Source of the DNA: Paucisalibacillus algeriensis
GTDB taxonomy: Bacteria; Bacillota; Bacilli; Bacillales; Amphibacillaceae
Direction of reading: 5' to 3'
DNA: 64,000 nucleotides
Assembly (NCBI RefSeq): GCF_000577245.1
Contig: NZ_CBYO010000011.1
Span: forward strand, 248,001-312,000
Part shown: positions 27,591 to 35,617 of the stretch, one piece after another
How positions within the stretch are numbered: position 1 is the first letter of the stretch
Layout of the letters: each line of letters opens with the position of its first letter
The notes under the pieces: model-generated
Told to the model about the DNA's origin: nothing
What the model saw: the letters and a program-made list of their open reading frames with translations, nothing else
The model's database searches: none
Position numbers and translations under genes: made by a program

Positions 27591-28073
27591 ATGATAGTTC
27601 CTATACTAGGAAATGTAGCATATCAGATTACAATGGATCCAACCGTTTGGATATTCGATGATCGCAAAATTATTTTAGAAGAGGCATTCACTAATCAACC
27701 GAAAAAAGATGAGATTAATGAAGCACAAGTTGCATCCCAAAGATGGGAAAATGCTATAGGAAGAACAGCAAAGCCTCCAGTAAATAAAAGCTTAACTAAA
27801 CATGAAAGAGAGAACATCTTAAAATATTCCTATGTAATGCCGATAAATGACTTTTTAGATTACGCTGAGATTAAAGATGGAACAAACGATGTTTCTCTTG
27901 TTACAGATAATGGTGATGTTATCTTAAGTCTAGCTCAACTATACAATAGCTATTTATTATTTGCGATTGATGGAAAGCCACTAAAAGAAGACGGTCCTGT
28001 ACATCTTTTATTTAAGGATGGTTCCAATAAGGACCAACCAATCAAGGGAATTAAAAAAATCGTTATTAATTAA
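27591..28073 (+). CDS. YlaL-position hypothetical protein
   Basis: A 160-residue soluble protein I do not recognise by motif. No signal peptide or membrane segment. The middle is polar and the C-terminal half looks beta-rich (VSLVTDNGDVILSLAQL, VHLLFKDGSNKDQPIKG). It lies divergent from ylaN and before ylaJ, the place of B. subtilis ylaL, and the length is similar, so it may be that orthologue. ATG follows AAAGGTGG. Confidence 0.7.
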   Translation: MIVPILGNVAYQITMDPTVWIFDDRKIILEEAFTNQPKKDEINEAQVASQRWENAIGRTAKPPVNKSLTKHERENILKYSYVMPINDFLDYAEIKDGTNDVSLVTDNGDVILSLAQLYNSYLLFAIDGKPLKEDGPVHLLFKDGSNKDQPIKGIKKIVIN

Positions 28074-28239
28074 AATAAATTTATCAAATACATAAGATGT
28101 AACAATTTGAGGATATAATAATAAGATTTTTTTCTTATTAGTGTCCTCTTTTTTATTAAGTTGTATAATTTAACATCTAATACTCAAAATAACCGTAAGG
28201 TGTTTCCCCTTTATATACACTTATTAGGAGGAGTATTAA

Positions 28240-28854
28240 ATGTTTATTCGAATAGGAATACTAGCTATTAGCTTTCTATTACTTATAGGTTGCGCCCAGA
28301 ATAATAAAGATCATGCTTTGCCAACTGAAAAAGAAAACCCAGATGACCGAATAATAAATGTGAAAAACTCAGCTCCTAGAGAAGAGCGAGACCTCTCAAA
28401 TGAACAAATTGCCAATCATTTAGCACACGTTGCGAGTGAAGTACCAGAAGTAAATGATGCGGTATCGATTGTAGTTGGCCCTTATGCAATCGTCGGAATC
28501 GATGTAGACAAAGAATTAGATCGTTCTAGGGTTGGAACCATCAAATATTCTGTTCTTGAAGCACTTCAGCATGACCCATATGGAAGGACTGCCGTTGTAG
28601 TTGCCGATGCAGATGTCAATGAAAGAATTCGTGGGATGAATGATAAAATAGAACAGGGCTATCCTGTGCAAGGAATTATTGACGAAGTTGCAGCAATCAT
28701 TGGTAGGTATATGCCTGACTTCCCAATACCAGAGGACCAACCAGAAGAACCGGATCAAAACAAAGAAATTATCAATGATGAAAAAGAAAAGCAAAAAATA
28801 GATGATATTGAGGATAATCAATCCAAGAATAATCGAGAAAAAAGGGAAGAATAA
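28240..28854 (+). CDS. ylaJ: YhcN/YlaJ family sporulation lipoprotein
   Basis: A 204-residue lipoprotein: signal and lipobox LLLIGCAQ (Cys about 18), a conserved YhcN/YlaJ domain (about 45-160; HVASEVPEVNDAVSIVVGPYAIVGIDVD) and an acidic, Glu/Asp/Lys-rich tail. Family members are spore lipoproteins that affect germination. ATG follows AGGAGGAG. Ends in a perfect 13-bp terminator stem. Confidence 0.9.
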   Translation: MFIRIGILAISFLLLIGCAQNNKDHALPTEKENPDDRIINVKNSAPREERDLSNEQIANHLAHVASEVPEVNDAVSIVVGPYAIVGIDVDKELDRSRVGTIKYSVLEALQHDPYGRTAVVVADADVNERIRGMNDKIEQGYPVQGIIDEVAAIIGRYMPDFPIPEDQPEEPDQNKEIINDEKEKQKIDDIEDNQSKNNREKREE

Positions 28855-28860
28855 AATTAA

Positions 28861-28890
28861 TGAGGTATCCGGAATCCGGATACCTCATCT
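28861..28890. terminator. Terminator after ylaJ
   Basis: TGAGGTATCCGGA-a-TCCGGATACCTCA, 13 bp, between convergent ylaJ and the 83-residue hypothetical gene. Confidence 0.8.
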
Positions 28891-28898
28891 TTATATAT

Positions 28899-29150
28899 TT
28901 ACTCATTAGCTTTGATATTATTATAATATTGAACCCCGAATTGCGATCCTTCTGATACCATTTTGGCATTTTCTAATTGATCAAGTTCCAAATCATCTAC
29001 TTGGTCAGGTTTTCCTGCATTATAAAAAGTTATATCCTCATCAATCCCCTTAGATTCTGTTAATGAGGAATGATTTTTATTTGCTTTAGATCCCATTATA
29101 TATCCTGCTACACCAAGTCCTAATGCCGAAACGACATAACGCTTTTTCAC
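28899..29150 (-). CDS. Hypothetical 83-residue protein with N-terminal membrane segment
   Basis: Short N-terminal hydrophobic stretch (VVSALGLGVAGYIMG, residues 5-19) after KKR, then a polar acidic body ending FGVQYYNNIKANE. It may be a small anchored or exported protein. Start is GTG after AAAGGGTGATAGA. No family recognised. It sits between ylaJ and ylaI, on the opposite strand to both. Confidence 0.7.
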   Translation of the reverse strand: MKKRYVVSALGLGVAGYIMGSKANKNHSSLTESKGIDEDITFYNAGKPDQVDDLELDQLENAKMVSEGSQFGVQYYNNIKANE

Positions 29151-29263
29151 TCTATCACCCTTTCTACCTTTTACTTTAATGTTCCTCTTTTATGATGAAA
29201 TTAAACATTTTCAATAGAGATATGATATAGTTAATATATAGTTCTTTGACTTGAGGTGGTAAG

Positions 29264-29467
29264 ATGCAGGTTAAATGCGTTTTATGTGATTTAGTTGAAA
29301 ATATAGATGATTATTCTCTAGAAGCGAAAAGATTACGAAATCGAAAAACACATATGTATCTATGCCGAAGCTGTAATGGAAGAATCAAAGAAAAAACTTT
29401 GGATCGCCATGCTACAGGCAAGTTTCGTTTATATGAGGAAAAGAAAAAAGAAGATGAATTAATTTAA
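29264..29467 (+). CDS. ylaI: YlaI family (DUF2197) zinc-ribbon protein
   Basis: A 67-residue protein with two Cys pairs (CVLC at 5-8 and CRSC at about 35-38), expected to bind one zinc, followed by a basic tail. Function unknown. ATG follows TTGAGGTGG. Shares the bidirectional terminator with ylaH. Confidence 0.9.
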   Translation: MQVKCVLCDLVENIDDYSLEAKRLRNRKTHMYLCRSCNGRIKEKTLDRHATGKFRLYEEKKKEDELI

Positions 29468-29475
29468 ATCAAAAC

Positions 29476-29521
29476 AAAAAGAGGCAAATTCAGGATTTTG
29501 ACCTGAATTTGCCTCTTTTTT
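29476..29521. terminator. Bidirectional terminator between ylaI and ylaH
   Basis: AAAAAGAGGCAAATTCAGG (29476-29494) pairs perfectly with its complement at 29502-29520, a 19-bp stem. Confidence 0.9.
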
Positions 29522-29834
29522 ATGTTGTTTTTCTGCCTTTTCGTTGTAGATGCAAGCGGATACGATAAATGGCTAAAACTAAACATATAATAAATAAGCT
29601 TTCTGTTAGTGGTAGTGGTGAACCACCTGAAGCTACTGACCAGACAATAAACAATATGTATAAAACAAATATGCCTATTGCTAATAAAATATAAACAATA
29701 ATCGATTTTAAGATAGGTAACTTTTTAGCAAAGCCTAATTTATAAGCTAAAGCAGCAAGAACAAAGTTGACCGGATATAGAATATTAAATAATTGCTCAA
29801 CACCATAGTGTTGCATAATAAAATCATAAACCAT
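29520..29834 (-). CDS. ylaH: YlaH-like membrane protein
   Basis: A 104-residue protein with three membrane segments (about 17-34, 42-68, 76-92) and a basic C-terminus (RIRLHLQRKGRK). The YlaH family has no known function. The large GTPase typA (bipA) that lies next to ylaH in B. subtilis is missing; the repeat element at 29.93-30.26 kb occupies that interval. Confidence 0.88.
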   Translation of the reverse strand: MVYDFIMQHYGVEQLFNILYPVNFVLAALAYKLGFAKKLPILKSIIVYILLAIGIFVLYILFIVWSVASGGSPLPLTESLFIICLVLAIYRIRLHLQRKGRKTT

Positions 29835-29931
29835 GTGAATCCCCCATTATGTATGTTCAAGACTAATCATACTAAATTTCTGATAATCTTGCTAGTATAG
29901 TCTTTTATTAATAATCGTTCTTTTGTAAAGG

Positions 29932-30263
29932 CAGATAGAAACTGCGCGGTAACTTATAAACTTTGGTTGAGCATCGTACCCCTACGGAAATACACTCCAC
30001 TTTCATTTCCAGTACAGGGGGGATACTGCTCGAAAACACCTTGGCAGTGTCTACCTTGCCGTGGGCACCACCTCAGCCTACTCGCGCGAAAAAACACCGC
30101 TGTTGGGTCTGCGAACACGTGCTATTCCCGCAGTGCGATAGCACGAGGAGGCTCACCAGCCGCCCACGGAAAGCGGAGTATTCTGCCGGAGCAGTAGTTC
30201 CGAGCTTCACTAATATTAAAACTATCAATTAAATAATTTACAACAATCTTTTAGAAAACAGCC
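29932..30263. repeat. MITE-like non-coding element, copy 2
   Basis: Starts with the terminal repeat AGATAGAAACTGCGCGGTAA (29933-29952). The inner arms TACGGAAATACACTCCACTTTC (29983-30004) and GAAAGCGGAGTATTCTGCCGG (30169-30189) are roughly complementary. It ends with the 24-nt tail shared with copy 1 (30240-30263). The block around 30132-30160, CAGTGCGATAGCACGAGGAG..., recurs in copy 3 at about 58655-58683. Two overlapping short frames here are not credible genes. Confidence 0.75.
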
Positions 30264-30382
30264 TAATTAATATTATTCAACCTCTACAAATATACTTAAC
30301 TTTGGCTGACTCTGAATAAAATACTTTGAACTAGTTTATAAAAAGTTTTATACTTGTTATGTACATTAGAAGGAGTGTTTGT

Positions 30383-30562
30383 ATGAAAAATGTTAATATA
30401 CCGGCTTTACTTTTAGCTTTACTTGTTGTTTCTATGTTTATTGGGGTTGGTTTCGCAATTGCACTTCGAAGTATATGGCTTATTCTATTATTTATTACTC
30501 TTGGTTTTGGCATCATGGGCGCAGGCATCGCTAATAAAAGAAAAAGTGGCTCACAAGCGTGA
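30383..30562 (+). CDS. ylaF: DUF5325 (YlaF-type) small membrane protein
   Basis: A 59-residue protein with two hydrophobic helices (about 6-27, 32-48) and a basic tail ANKRKSGSQ. Position beside the yla genes and length fit YlaF. ATG at 30383 follows GAAGGAGTG; the frame to 30359 is unlikely. Its tail overlaps a short inverted repeat GTGACTCACxx/GTGAGTCAC at the junction with suhB that could act as terminator. Confidence 0.8.
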   Translation: MKNVNIPALLLALLVVSMFIGVGFAIALRSIWLILLFITLGFGIMGAGIANKRKSGSQA

Positions 30563-30563
30563 G

Positions 30564-31373
30564 TCACTTTCTTGCTTTTGCTAGGAAATCATTTAGTATT
30601 CGTTCATGAACATCTGGATGTCCAGCAAATACAGAATTTTTTTCTAATAACTTTATAGGTTTACCATCAATATTCGTTGTAACCCCGCCAACTTCATTCA
30701 CTAGTATCATACCTGCTGCAAAATCCCACGGTGATAGGCTCATGGTTAAGTACCCTTCTAATACACCCTCAGCAACAAACGCGAACTCTAACGCGGCTGA
30801 GCCATACGTTCTGGAGCCACGAGCTGTCTTTACTAAGTCCTGCATTATCTTTTCATCGACTAATTTGTTTTCACATAACCACAAATGATTTAATCCAATT
30901 ACAGATTCTTCTAATACAGTTGCTTGATTTAACGGTGGGAGTTTTACATCATTCTTAAAAGCCCCTTCACCACGTTTGGCATAATATAGTTCATCTTCCA
31001 TTACATTATAAATGAGACCTATCTCCCCTATTCCGTTGTTATAAATCGCTACTGAAATTGTGAAATTTCGTTTTTGTTGAACAAAATTCATTGTACCGTC
31101 AATAGGGTCGATAATCCAAATGATTCCATCAAGTGTTTTTACCTCATCTCCAAATCCCTCTTCTCCTAGTAATAAATGATTGGGAAATGTTGATTTAATT
31201 TTTTCAAGAAAATATTTTTCTGTATTCTTATCCATTGATGTAACTAAATCATTGGGGTTAGATTTAGCTCCTATTTCAATCGGATCATTTATCTTGGTTC
31301 TTATCGTTTTGCCTGCTTCCAATATCCATTCTTTTGCTTTGTTATAGATTTTATCCTGTGTTATTTTATTCAT
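30564..31373 (-). CDS. suhB: Inositol monophosphatase family protein (YktC/SuhB)
   Basis: A Mg-dependent sugar-phosphate phosphatase, 269 codons including stop. The three metal-site motifs are present: LGEEGFGD (about 70-77), IWIIDPIDGTMNFV (about 85-98) and SPWDFAAGMILVNEVGG (about 213-229). Substrate could be inositol phosphate, glucitol phosphate or similar. ATG at 31373 follows GGAGGC; the upstream in-frame extension is not supported. Confidence 0.94.
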   Translation of the reverse strand: MNKITQDKIYNKAKEWILEAGKTIRTKINDPIEIGAKSNPNDLVTSMDKNTEKYFLEKIKSTFPNHLLLGEEGFGDEVKTLDGIIWIIDPIDGTMNFVQQKRNFTISVAIYNNGIGEIGLIYNVMEDELYYAKRGEGAFKNDVKLPPLNQATVLEESVIGLNHLWLCENKLVDEKIMQDLVKTARGSRTYGSAALEFAFVAEGVLEGYLTMSLSPWDFAAGMILVNEVGGVTTNIDGKPIKLLEKNSVFAGHPDVHERILNDFLAKARK

Positions 31374-31459
31374 TATGTAAAGCCTCCATATTCTATCTAC
31401 TATTATTATAGTATCAAAATATAATAAGTGAGTATACATAAGACGCTTCGCACAAATAA

Positions 31460-31492
31460 CTCAAGGAAGCTTAATCTGTTCCTTGAGCTTTT
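31460..31492. terminator. Hairpin terminator between the small gene and suhB
   Basis: CTCAAGGAA...TTCCTTGAG stem with T-rich sequence on both strands. Confidence 0.65.
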
Positions 31493-31497
31493 TGTGA

Positions 31498-31689
31498 TTA
31501 AAAATCAAGTAAGGATAATAATTTCTTTCTTAACAGTTTTAATTTTTCCTTGGATTTTATTATTTGAACTTTATCATCAGCTTGTAATGCATCGTATAGG
31601 GTTAATAATTCATAATCAATTTCCATTCGGATTACGGGAATTTTTTCTTTTTCTTCATTCTTTCTGACTTCTTCTAGTATATATTTCAA
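31498..31689 (-). CDS. Hypothetical 63-residue charged helical protein
   Basis: Residues run from KYILEEVRKNEEKEK to KLLRKKLLSLLDF and look like two amphipathic helices with many Lys/Glu. A TTG at 31689 lies 10 nt behind AAAGGA and is my preferred start; the longer open frame to 31761 begins with a hydrophobic stretch without ribosome site. Small genes of unknown function occupy this interval near yktB and yktC in related genomes. No function assigned. Confidence 0.6.
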   Translation of the reverse strand: MKYILEEVRKNEEKEKIPVIRMEIDYELLTLYDALQADDKVQIIKSKEKLKLLRKKLLSLLDF

Positions 31690-31905
31690 AATTTCCACAT
31701 CCTTTCGAACAGATTTGAAAAAAATAAATAACATTTTAGTTGTCCATGTTTTTATGAACATTCAGTCTGTTTTCTTTATATATATGAGTTTTATCAAAAT
31801 TCGTTCTTAGTTAAATAAAGCTAAAAACACTTATGCTTGACTTGGTTATATTAAGTTACTCATAATAATAAATATAATCTATGTTTACAGAAAGGTGTTT
31901 TTTAC

Positions 31906-32520
31906 ATGAATATTATAGGGTTTGTCAAAACAGACTTTGACACATTTCATATAGAGGGATTAGAAGAACGAATGGAAGCCATTCAAACACGTATCCAACC
32001 TAAGTTTCAAGAGATTGGTCAAGAGTTAGTGGATTTTCTTTCAAGCAATTTAGGAAATGAAGTTTTTCTACATATTGCAAAACACGCAAGGAGAACTGTT
32101 AATCCTCCTAAAGATACATGGTTAGCAATATCCAACAATAAAAGAGGGTATAAAAAACACCCACATTTCCAAGTAGGCCTATTTGATGATCATTTATTTA
32201 TCTGGCTGGCTTGTATTTATGAATTGGATAGTAAAAGTGACATAGCGAAAAGCTTTCTTGCTAATTTTGATCAGTTGAAAAGATTGCCATCGGATTTTGT
32301 AGTTTCATTTGACCATATGAAAAAAGATTCAATTAGCTTGAGCGAACTTGAAAAATCCCACTTGGAACGGTTTCGCGATGTAAAAAAAAGGGAATTTCTA
32401 ATTGGTAGACACTTGTCACCTAATGATCCAATTGTTTCGAATGGCGATAATTTAGTGGAAATTGTAAAAGGAACTTATGATTCCTTACTTCCTTTCTATC
32501 AAATGGCTTTACAAGTATAA
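31906..32520 (+). CDS. yktB: UPF0637 (DUF1054) protein YktB
   Basis: A 204-residue soluble protein of unknown function. Family motifs GFVKTDFDTF at the start, HARRTVNPPKDTWLAISNNKRGYKKHPHFQVGLF in pieces (about 61-92) and HLSPNDPIV near the end are clear. ATG follows AGAAAGGTG. Confidence 0.93.
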   Translation: MNIIGFVKTDFDTFHIEGLEERMEAIQTRIQPKFQEIGQELVDFLSSNLGNEVFLHIAKHARRTVNPPKDTWLAISNNKRGYKKHPHFQVGLFDDHLFIWLACIYELDSKSDIAKSFLANFDQLKRLPSDFVVSFDHMKKDSISLSELEKSHLERFRDVKKREFLIGRHLSPNDPIVSNGDNLVEIVKGTYDSLLPFYQMALQV

Positions 32521-32524
32521 AAGA

Positions 32525-32880
32525 GGATAGGACATAACTTATTAAGTTACATGAAAAAACGAACAATGCAGTGCTAATACCCACTTCGGAAATATACTTT
32601 GCTTTCCAAGTGCAGTTGGTGAGAATCCTCTTATGTACTGAGGGTGCTCACAGGTTCCTATCTTCCCATAGGACAATAGGTTTTCGGTAGAGCGAGTAAT
32701 TGCAAATAGTCTTCGGTGGGACGAGTGACTGCAGTCCCAGTCCCATGGATGCTATCGATAGCAATGCACCTCACTTAGAAACAGTATTTTCCTTTTTCAA
32801 GGAGCTGCGTACTATACCGAAGCTAATCATGCGCATTGCATTGTTTTATGTCGACAATGTAGTCATGTCCTAGCCTTTTT
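32525..32880. repeat. Nested repeat: diverged element inside a GGACAT terminator-type hairpin
   Basis: The outer arms TAGGACAT (32528-32535) and ATGTCCTA (32865-32872, followed by a T run) match the ends of the compact hairpin at 55.25-55.32 kb. Inside, AACAATGCA (32562-32570) pairs with TGCATTGTT (32837-32845), and the core CCACTTCGGAAATATACTTTGC (32581-32602) resembles the core of the MITE-like copies. No gene is seen in the 366 bp between yktB and yktA. Confidence 0.6.
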
Positions 32881-32886
32881 TATTTT

Positions 32887-33156
32887 TTATTTCATTTTTA
32901 ATACAGTGCTATCGGTATCTCTAGCCTTCTTAATCGTCTGATAACTTGAATATCCTGAGTCCTTTTCAAATTCAGTAAAGTGTTTCTTTTCTTCGCTTTT
33001 TGAGGGTACTACTTGTTTAAATTTCCGGTATCCAGCAAGTAATATTTCGCGTTCTATTCCTTTTTCATATGCCTTTTCAACTAATGTAAAAAATTGTATC
33101 ACATCAATTATTTCTTCTTTTGACCAACTAGGATCAACTGGATAAGAATAATTCAC
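32887..33156 (-). CDS. yktA: UPF0223 protein YktA
   Basis: An 89-residue soluble protein; [20 protein letters not shown] at the start, followed by [12 protein letters not shown] and [14 protein letters not shown], is diagnostic of UPF0223. Function unknown. Start is GTG after GAGGTGAG. It is 12 bp downstream of the flavin oxidoreductase gene. Confidence 0.93.
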   Translation of the reverse strand: MNYSYPVDPSWSKEEIIDVIQFFTLVEKAYEKGIEREILLAGYRKFKQVVPSKSEEKKHFTEFEKDSGYSSYQTIKKARDTDSTVLKMK

Positions 33157-33168
33157 TGCTAACTCACC

Positions 33169-34122
33169 TCATAATTTCCACTTATTTTTAACTTCTTCCG
33201 CTTCAACCATAATTCTATCTATTAGCTCTTGGACCGTTGGTAAATCATGAATTCCCGCAACCCCTTGTCCAGCCCAGCCAAAACCAAGATCTGTTTTACC
33301 TTCATGTATATAATTCCTATTCGCTCTACCGCTTATGTAATCTTTTAACCCATCATATCCTACTTCTTTTTCTTCTAATTCTATTATTTTATCAGTCCAT
33401 GAATTTTTTATGGCACGTGCTGGAGCTCCAAGTGAACGCTTGATGACAACTGTTGCGTTTTCATCAGCATCAAGTAAAGCCTGTTTATAGACCGGATGCG
33501 CGTGAACACATTCTTTAGTTGCAATAAACCTTGTTCCCATTTCTATTCCTTCTGCGCCTAATGCTAGGCCCGCCATTAAACCTCTTCCATCAACAATTCC
33601 GCCAGATGCAATAACAGGAATGGATACACTATCCACGACTTGTGGTGTTAAGGCCATTGTCCCAGTATCTGCTCGACCTAGATGACCACCACCTTCATGT
33701 CCAACAACAATTACTGCATCAGCGCCTAATTCCTCAGCCTTTTGAGCTTGGCGTTTAGCAGCCACTAAAACTAATGATTTTATCGGATGATCTTTAACCA
33801 TATCTAGGACACCTTTTGGATTCCCACCTGTAACCGATATAATCTCAACCTTCTCCTCTATAGCAACTTGAACCATTTGTTCAAATGGACGGTTATGCTG
33901 GCCGATAGCAAAGTTAACACCGAACGGTTTATTGGTTAATTTCCTTACTTTTACTATTTCATTTCTTAAAGCTTCTGGGCTCTCTAGACTCATTGCAGTA
34001 ATTTGCCCTAATGCACCGGCATTAGAAACAGCTCCAGCTAGTTCAGCATATGCCAGATAGGCTAGGCCACCTTGAATGATTGGATACTTGATATTAAAAA
34101 TCTCTGTAACTCTTGTATTCAT
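33169..34122 (-). CDS. NAD(P)H-dependent flavin oxidoreductase (nitronate monooxygenase/FabK type)
   Basis: A 317-residue FMN-binding TIM barrel. Signatures: YPIIQGGLAYLA (about 14-25), GVNFAIG, ADAVIVVGHEGGGHLGR (about 138-154; H for catalysis), PVIASGGIVDGRGLMAGLALGAEGIEMGTRF in segments (about 172-202). Such proteins are either enoyl-ACP reductase II (FabK) or nitronate monooxygenase; the sequence does not settle it. ATG at 34122 follows GGAGGAAAGAGGAG. Confidence 0.9.
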   Translation of the reverse strand: MNTRVTEIFNIKYPIIQGGLAYLAYAELAGAVSNAGALGQITAMSLESPEALRNEIVKVRKLTNKPFGVNFAIGQHNRPFEQMVQVAIEEKVEIISVTGGNPKGVLDMVKDHPIKSLVLVAAKRQAQKAEELGADAVIVVGHEGGGHLGRADTGTMALTPQVVDSVSIPVIASGGIVDGRGLMAGLALGAEGIEMGTRFIATKECVHAHPVYKQALLDADENATVVIKRSLGAPARAIKNSWTDKIIELEEKEVGYDGLKDYISGRANRNYIHEGKTDLGFGWAGQGVAGIHDLPTVQELIDRIMVEAEEVKNKWKL

Positions 34123-34239
34123 ATTTCTCCTCTTTCCTCCATTTAGATAACACCACTTATATAATCCTAACATTTCCCAATATGTGTTGCGAATATTATA
34201 ATACCCGAGACTATTTATTGATACGTCATGAATTTAACC

Positions 34240-34270
34240 AAAAAAAGTTACACATATGTGCAACTTTTTG
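34240..34270 (-). terminator. SR1 terminator
   Basis: AAAAAGTTgCACAT-ATGTGtAACTTTTTTT on the - strand, ending in seven T. Confidence 0.88.
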
Positions 34271-34306
34271 GAGAGAAATATTTGAATATTTGGCTGTGGA
34301 CATTAA

Positions 34307-34420
34307 TTATTTATTTGAATTGGACTTACAAGTAGGGCATGTGCCATAAAGAACTGTAACCTTATTATTTTCAAAGTGCTCGATAGTTTCTTGACATTGC
34401 TGACAAATAATTGTACCCAT
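34307..34420 (-). CDS. sr1P: GapA-binding peptide SR1P
   Basis: A 37-residue peptide encoded within SR1. It begins MGTIICQQCQETIEHFE and continues with TVLYGTCPTCK, so both CxxC pairs (6-9, 29-31 region CPTC) are kept, probably for zinc. In B. subtilis SR1P binds GapA and stabilises gapA mRNA through RNase J1; rnjA is 10 kb away in this window. ATG at 34420 lies 10 nt after AAGGGGA. Confidence 0.92.
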   Translation of the reverse strand: MGTIICQQCQETIEHFENNKVTVLYGTCPTCKSNSNK

Positions 34421-34474
34421 CAATCTCAGCTCCCCTTCACTTAAGTATGACCTTATAGGAAATGTCGCATAATA

Positions 34475-34506
34475 ATTATAACATATTTCACAATTAGTAT
34501 AACATA
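34475..34506 (-). promoter_or_regulatory. SR1 promoter with two CcpN-type operators
   Basis: An extended -10 TGTTATAAT (34475-34483). TATGTTATACT (34496-34506) matches the CcpN consensus TRTGHYATAYW (recalled) at all 11 positions, and TATGTTATAAT (34475-34485), overlapping the -10, matches 10 of 11. The two are in the same direction, 21 bp (two helical turns) apart. CcpN is the known glucose-dependent repressor of sr1, gapB and pckA. Confidence 0.75.
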
Positions 34507-34522
34507 ATTATGCAATAAAGAA

Positions 34523-34543
34523 CCAGTAGAAATTATCTACTGG
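34523..34543 (-). terminator. Hairpin after the deacetylase gene
   Basis: CCAGTAGA-aatta/taatt-TCTACTGG, then TTCTTTATT on the - strand; T run is imperfect. It insulates the SR1 promoter from the upstream gene. Confidence 0.6.
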
Positions 34544-34553
34544 TAAAAAATAT

Positions 34554-35444
34554 TTATTTTATTGTTTCAATTAATCTTGGATCTAAAATTTCATAACCTT
34601 TTTCTCGAAGTCCTATAACAATTTCTTCTAATGCTTCACTTGTCCATTCACGATCATGCATCAATAAATTTGCACCATTCTTTAATAAGGAATACGGAAC
34701 ATCGACTTCTGGTCCTTCCCCTGTTACCATTGCAGTAACTAATTTATCCTTATTAAAATATGGTTTGAAATAATCATAGCCATAAGACCAATTCATCAGA
34801 ACCATTTTTTCTTCTTGTGCAATCTTTTTTGATTCTTCCGTGTTAACACCATGTGGAGCTCTGAAGAATTTGGGTCTTTCTCCAATAATTTCTTCTATTT
34901 TATCGTTTAAACTAACAAGTTCGGATCTTTGCTTCTCGGGATCACTTTCCAAATTTTTTAAATTAACATGATTATAGGTATGGTTTCCAATAACAAAACC
35001 CATATCATGAATTTGTTTTAAGATTTCCTCTTCCTCAGGTGTATCAACAAAATGGCCGTTCACAAAGAATATCGCACCAGCATTTAATTCTTTTAATGTT
35101 TTAGCCATTTCAAGTGAATACTTTTCAGGAGCATCATCTATTGTAAGTAATACGACTTTTTCATTGGTGCCTTCATTTATTGGTACTAATGACCAGTCAT
35201 CTGCAACTCGGTATTGAGCAATAATGCCCTCTTCTATTTCCTCTTCGACTTCTTTTTCTTCTTCCATATTTTCTGAATCCTTATCTTCTTCCCCCGTTTC
35301 ACTATCTTCCCCTTCATATTTGTCTGTTACTGGACTATCATCTTTTGTTGGATTATTTTCTACTTCTCTATTTTCAGTACTTGTACAAGAAACTAAAAGA
35401 AAAATGAGTAATGAAGCAAAGATTATTACCAGTATTTTATTCAT
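34554..35444 (-). CDS. Polysaccharide deacetylase family lipoprotein
   Basis: A 296-residue carbohydrate esterase 4 (NodB) protein. A signal peptide with lipobox LLVSCTS (Cys about 20) is followed by a very acidic linker (about 23-75) and the NodB domain (about 95-290): LLTIDDAPEKYS (motif 1, TIDD for TFDD), GNHTYNHVN (motif 2, metal histidines), FFRAPHGVN (motif 3) and ANLLMHD (motif 5). Probably acts on peptidoglycan or a surface polymer outside the membrane. Substrate unknown. Confidence 0.93.
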   Translation of the reverse strand: MNKILVIIFASLLIFLLVSCTSTENREVENNPTKDDSPVTDKYEGEDSETGEEDKDSENMEEEKEVEEEIEEGIIAQYRVADDWSLVPINEGTNEKVVLLTIDDAPEKYSLEMAKTLKELNAGAIFFVNGHFVDTPEEEEILKQIHDMGFVIGNHTYNHVNLKNLESDPEKQRSELVSLNDKIEEIIGERPKFFRAPHGVNTEESKKIAQEEKMVLMNWSYGYDYFKPYFNKDKLVTAMVTGEGPEVDVPYSLLKNGANLLMHDREWTSEALEEIVIGLREKGYEILDPRLIETIK

Positions 35445-35617
35445 GCCATTCCCTCCTGATGTCTATATTGGCCAACTATTATCTTAGATTAATCCACCAT
35501 AAAAAACAAGACAACTTCAAAATACATTTCAATTTATTAAAAGATAAAATAGTTCCGAAATAGTTGGAAATAGTAAGTACTAGACAAACTCTTAAGTTTA
35601 TAGAAAGGATATAATAG

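Larger units (their letters stand above)
34240..34468 (-). ncRNA. sr1: SR1 dual-function small RNA (predicted extent)
   Basis: An RNA of about 230 nt from a start about 7 nt after the -10 box (34475-34480) to the terminator at 34240-34270. It contains the SR1P reading frame. B. subtilis SR1 is about 205 nt, base-pairs with ahrC mRNA and encodes SR1P, and lies between pdhD and yktA as here. The 5' and 3' ends are predictions. Confidence 0.8.

Noticed and set aside
29963-30232. Two overlapping frames of 89 and 76 codons on the + strand
   Set aside because: They lie wholly in repeat copy 2, read GC-rich hairpin arms, and have no ribosome site.
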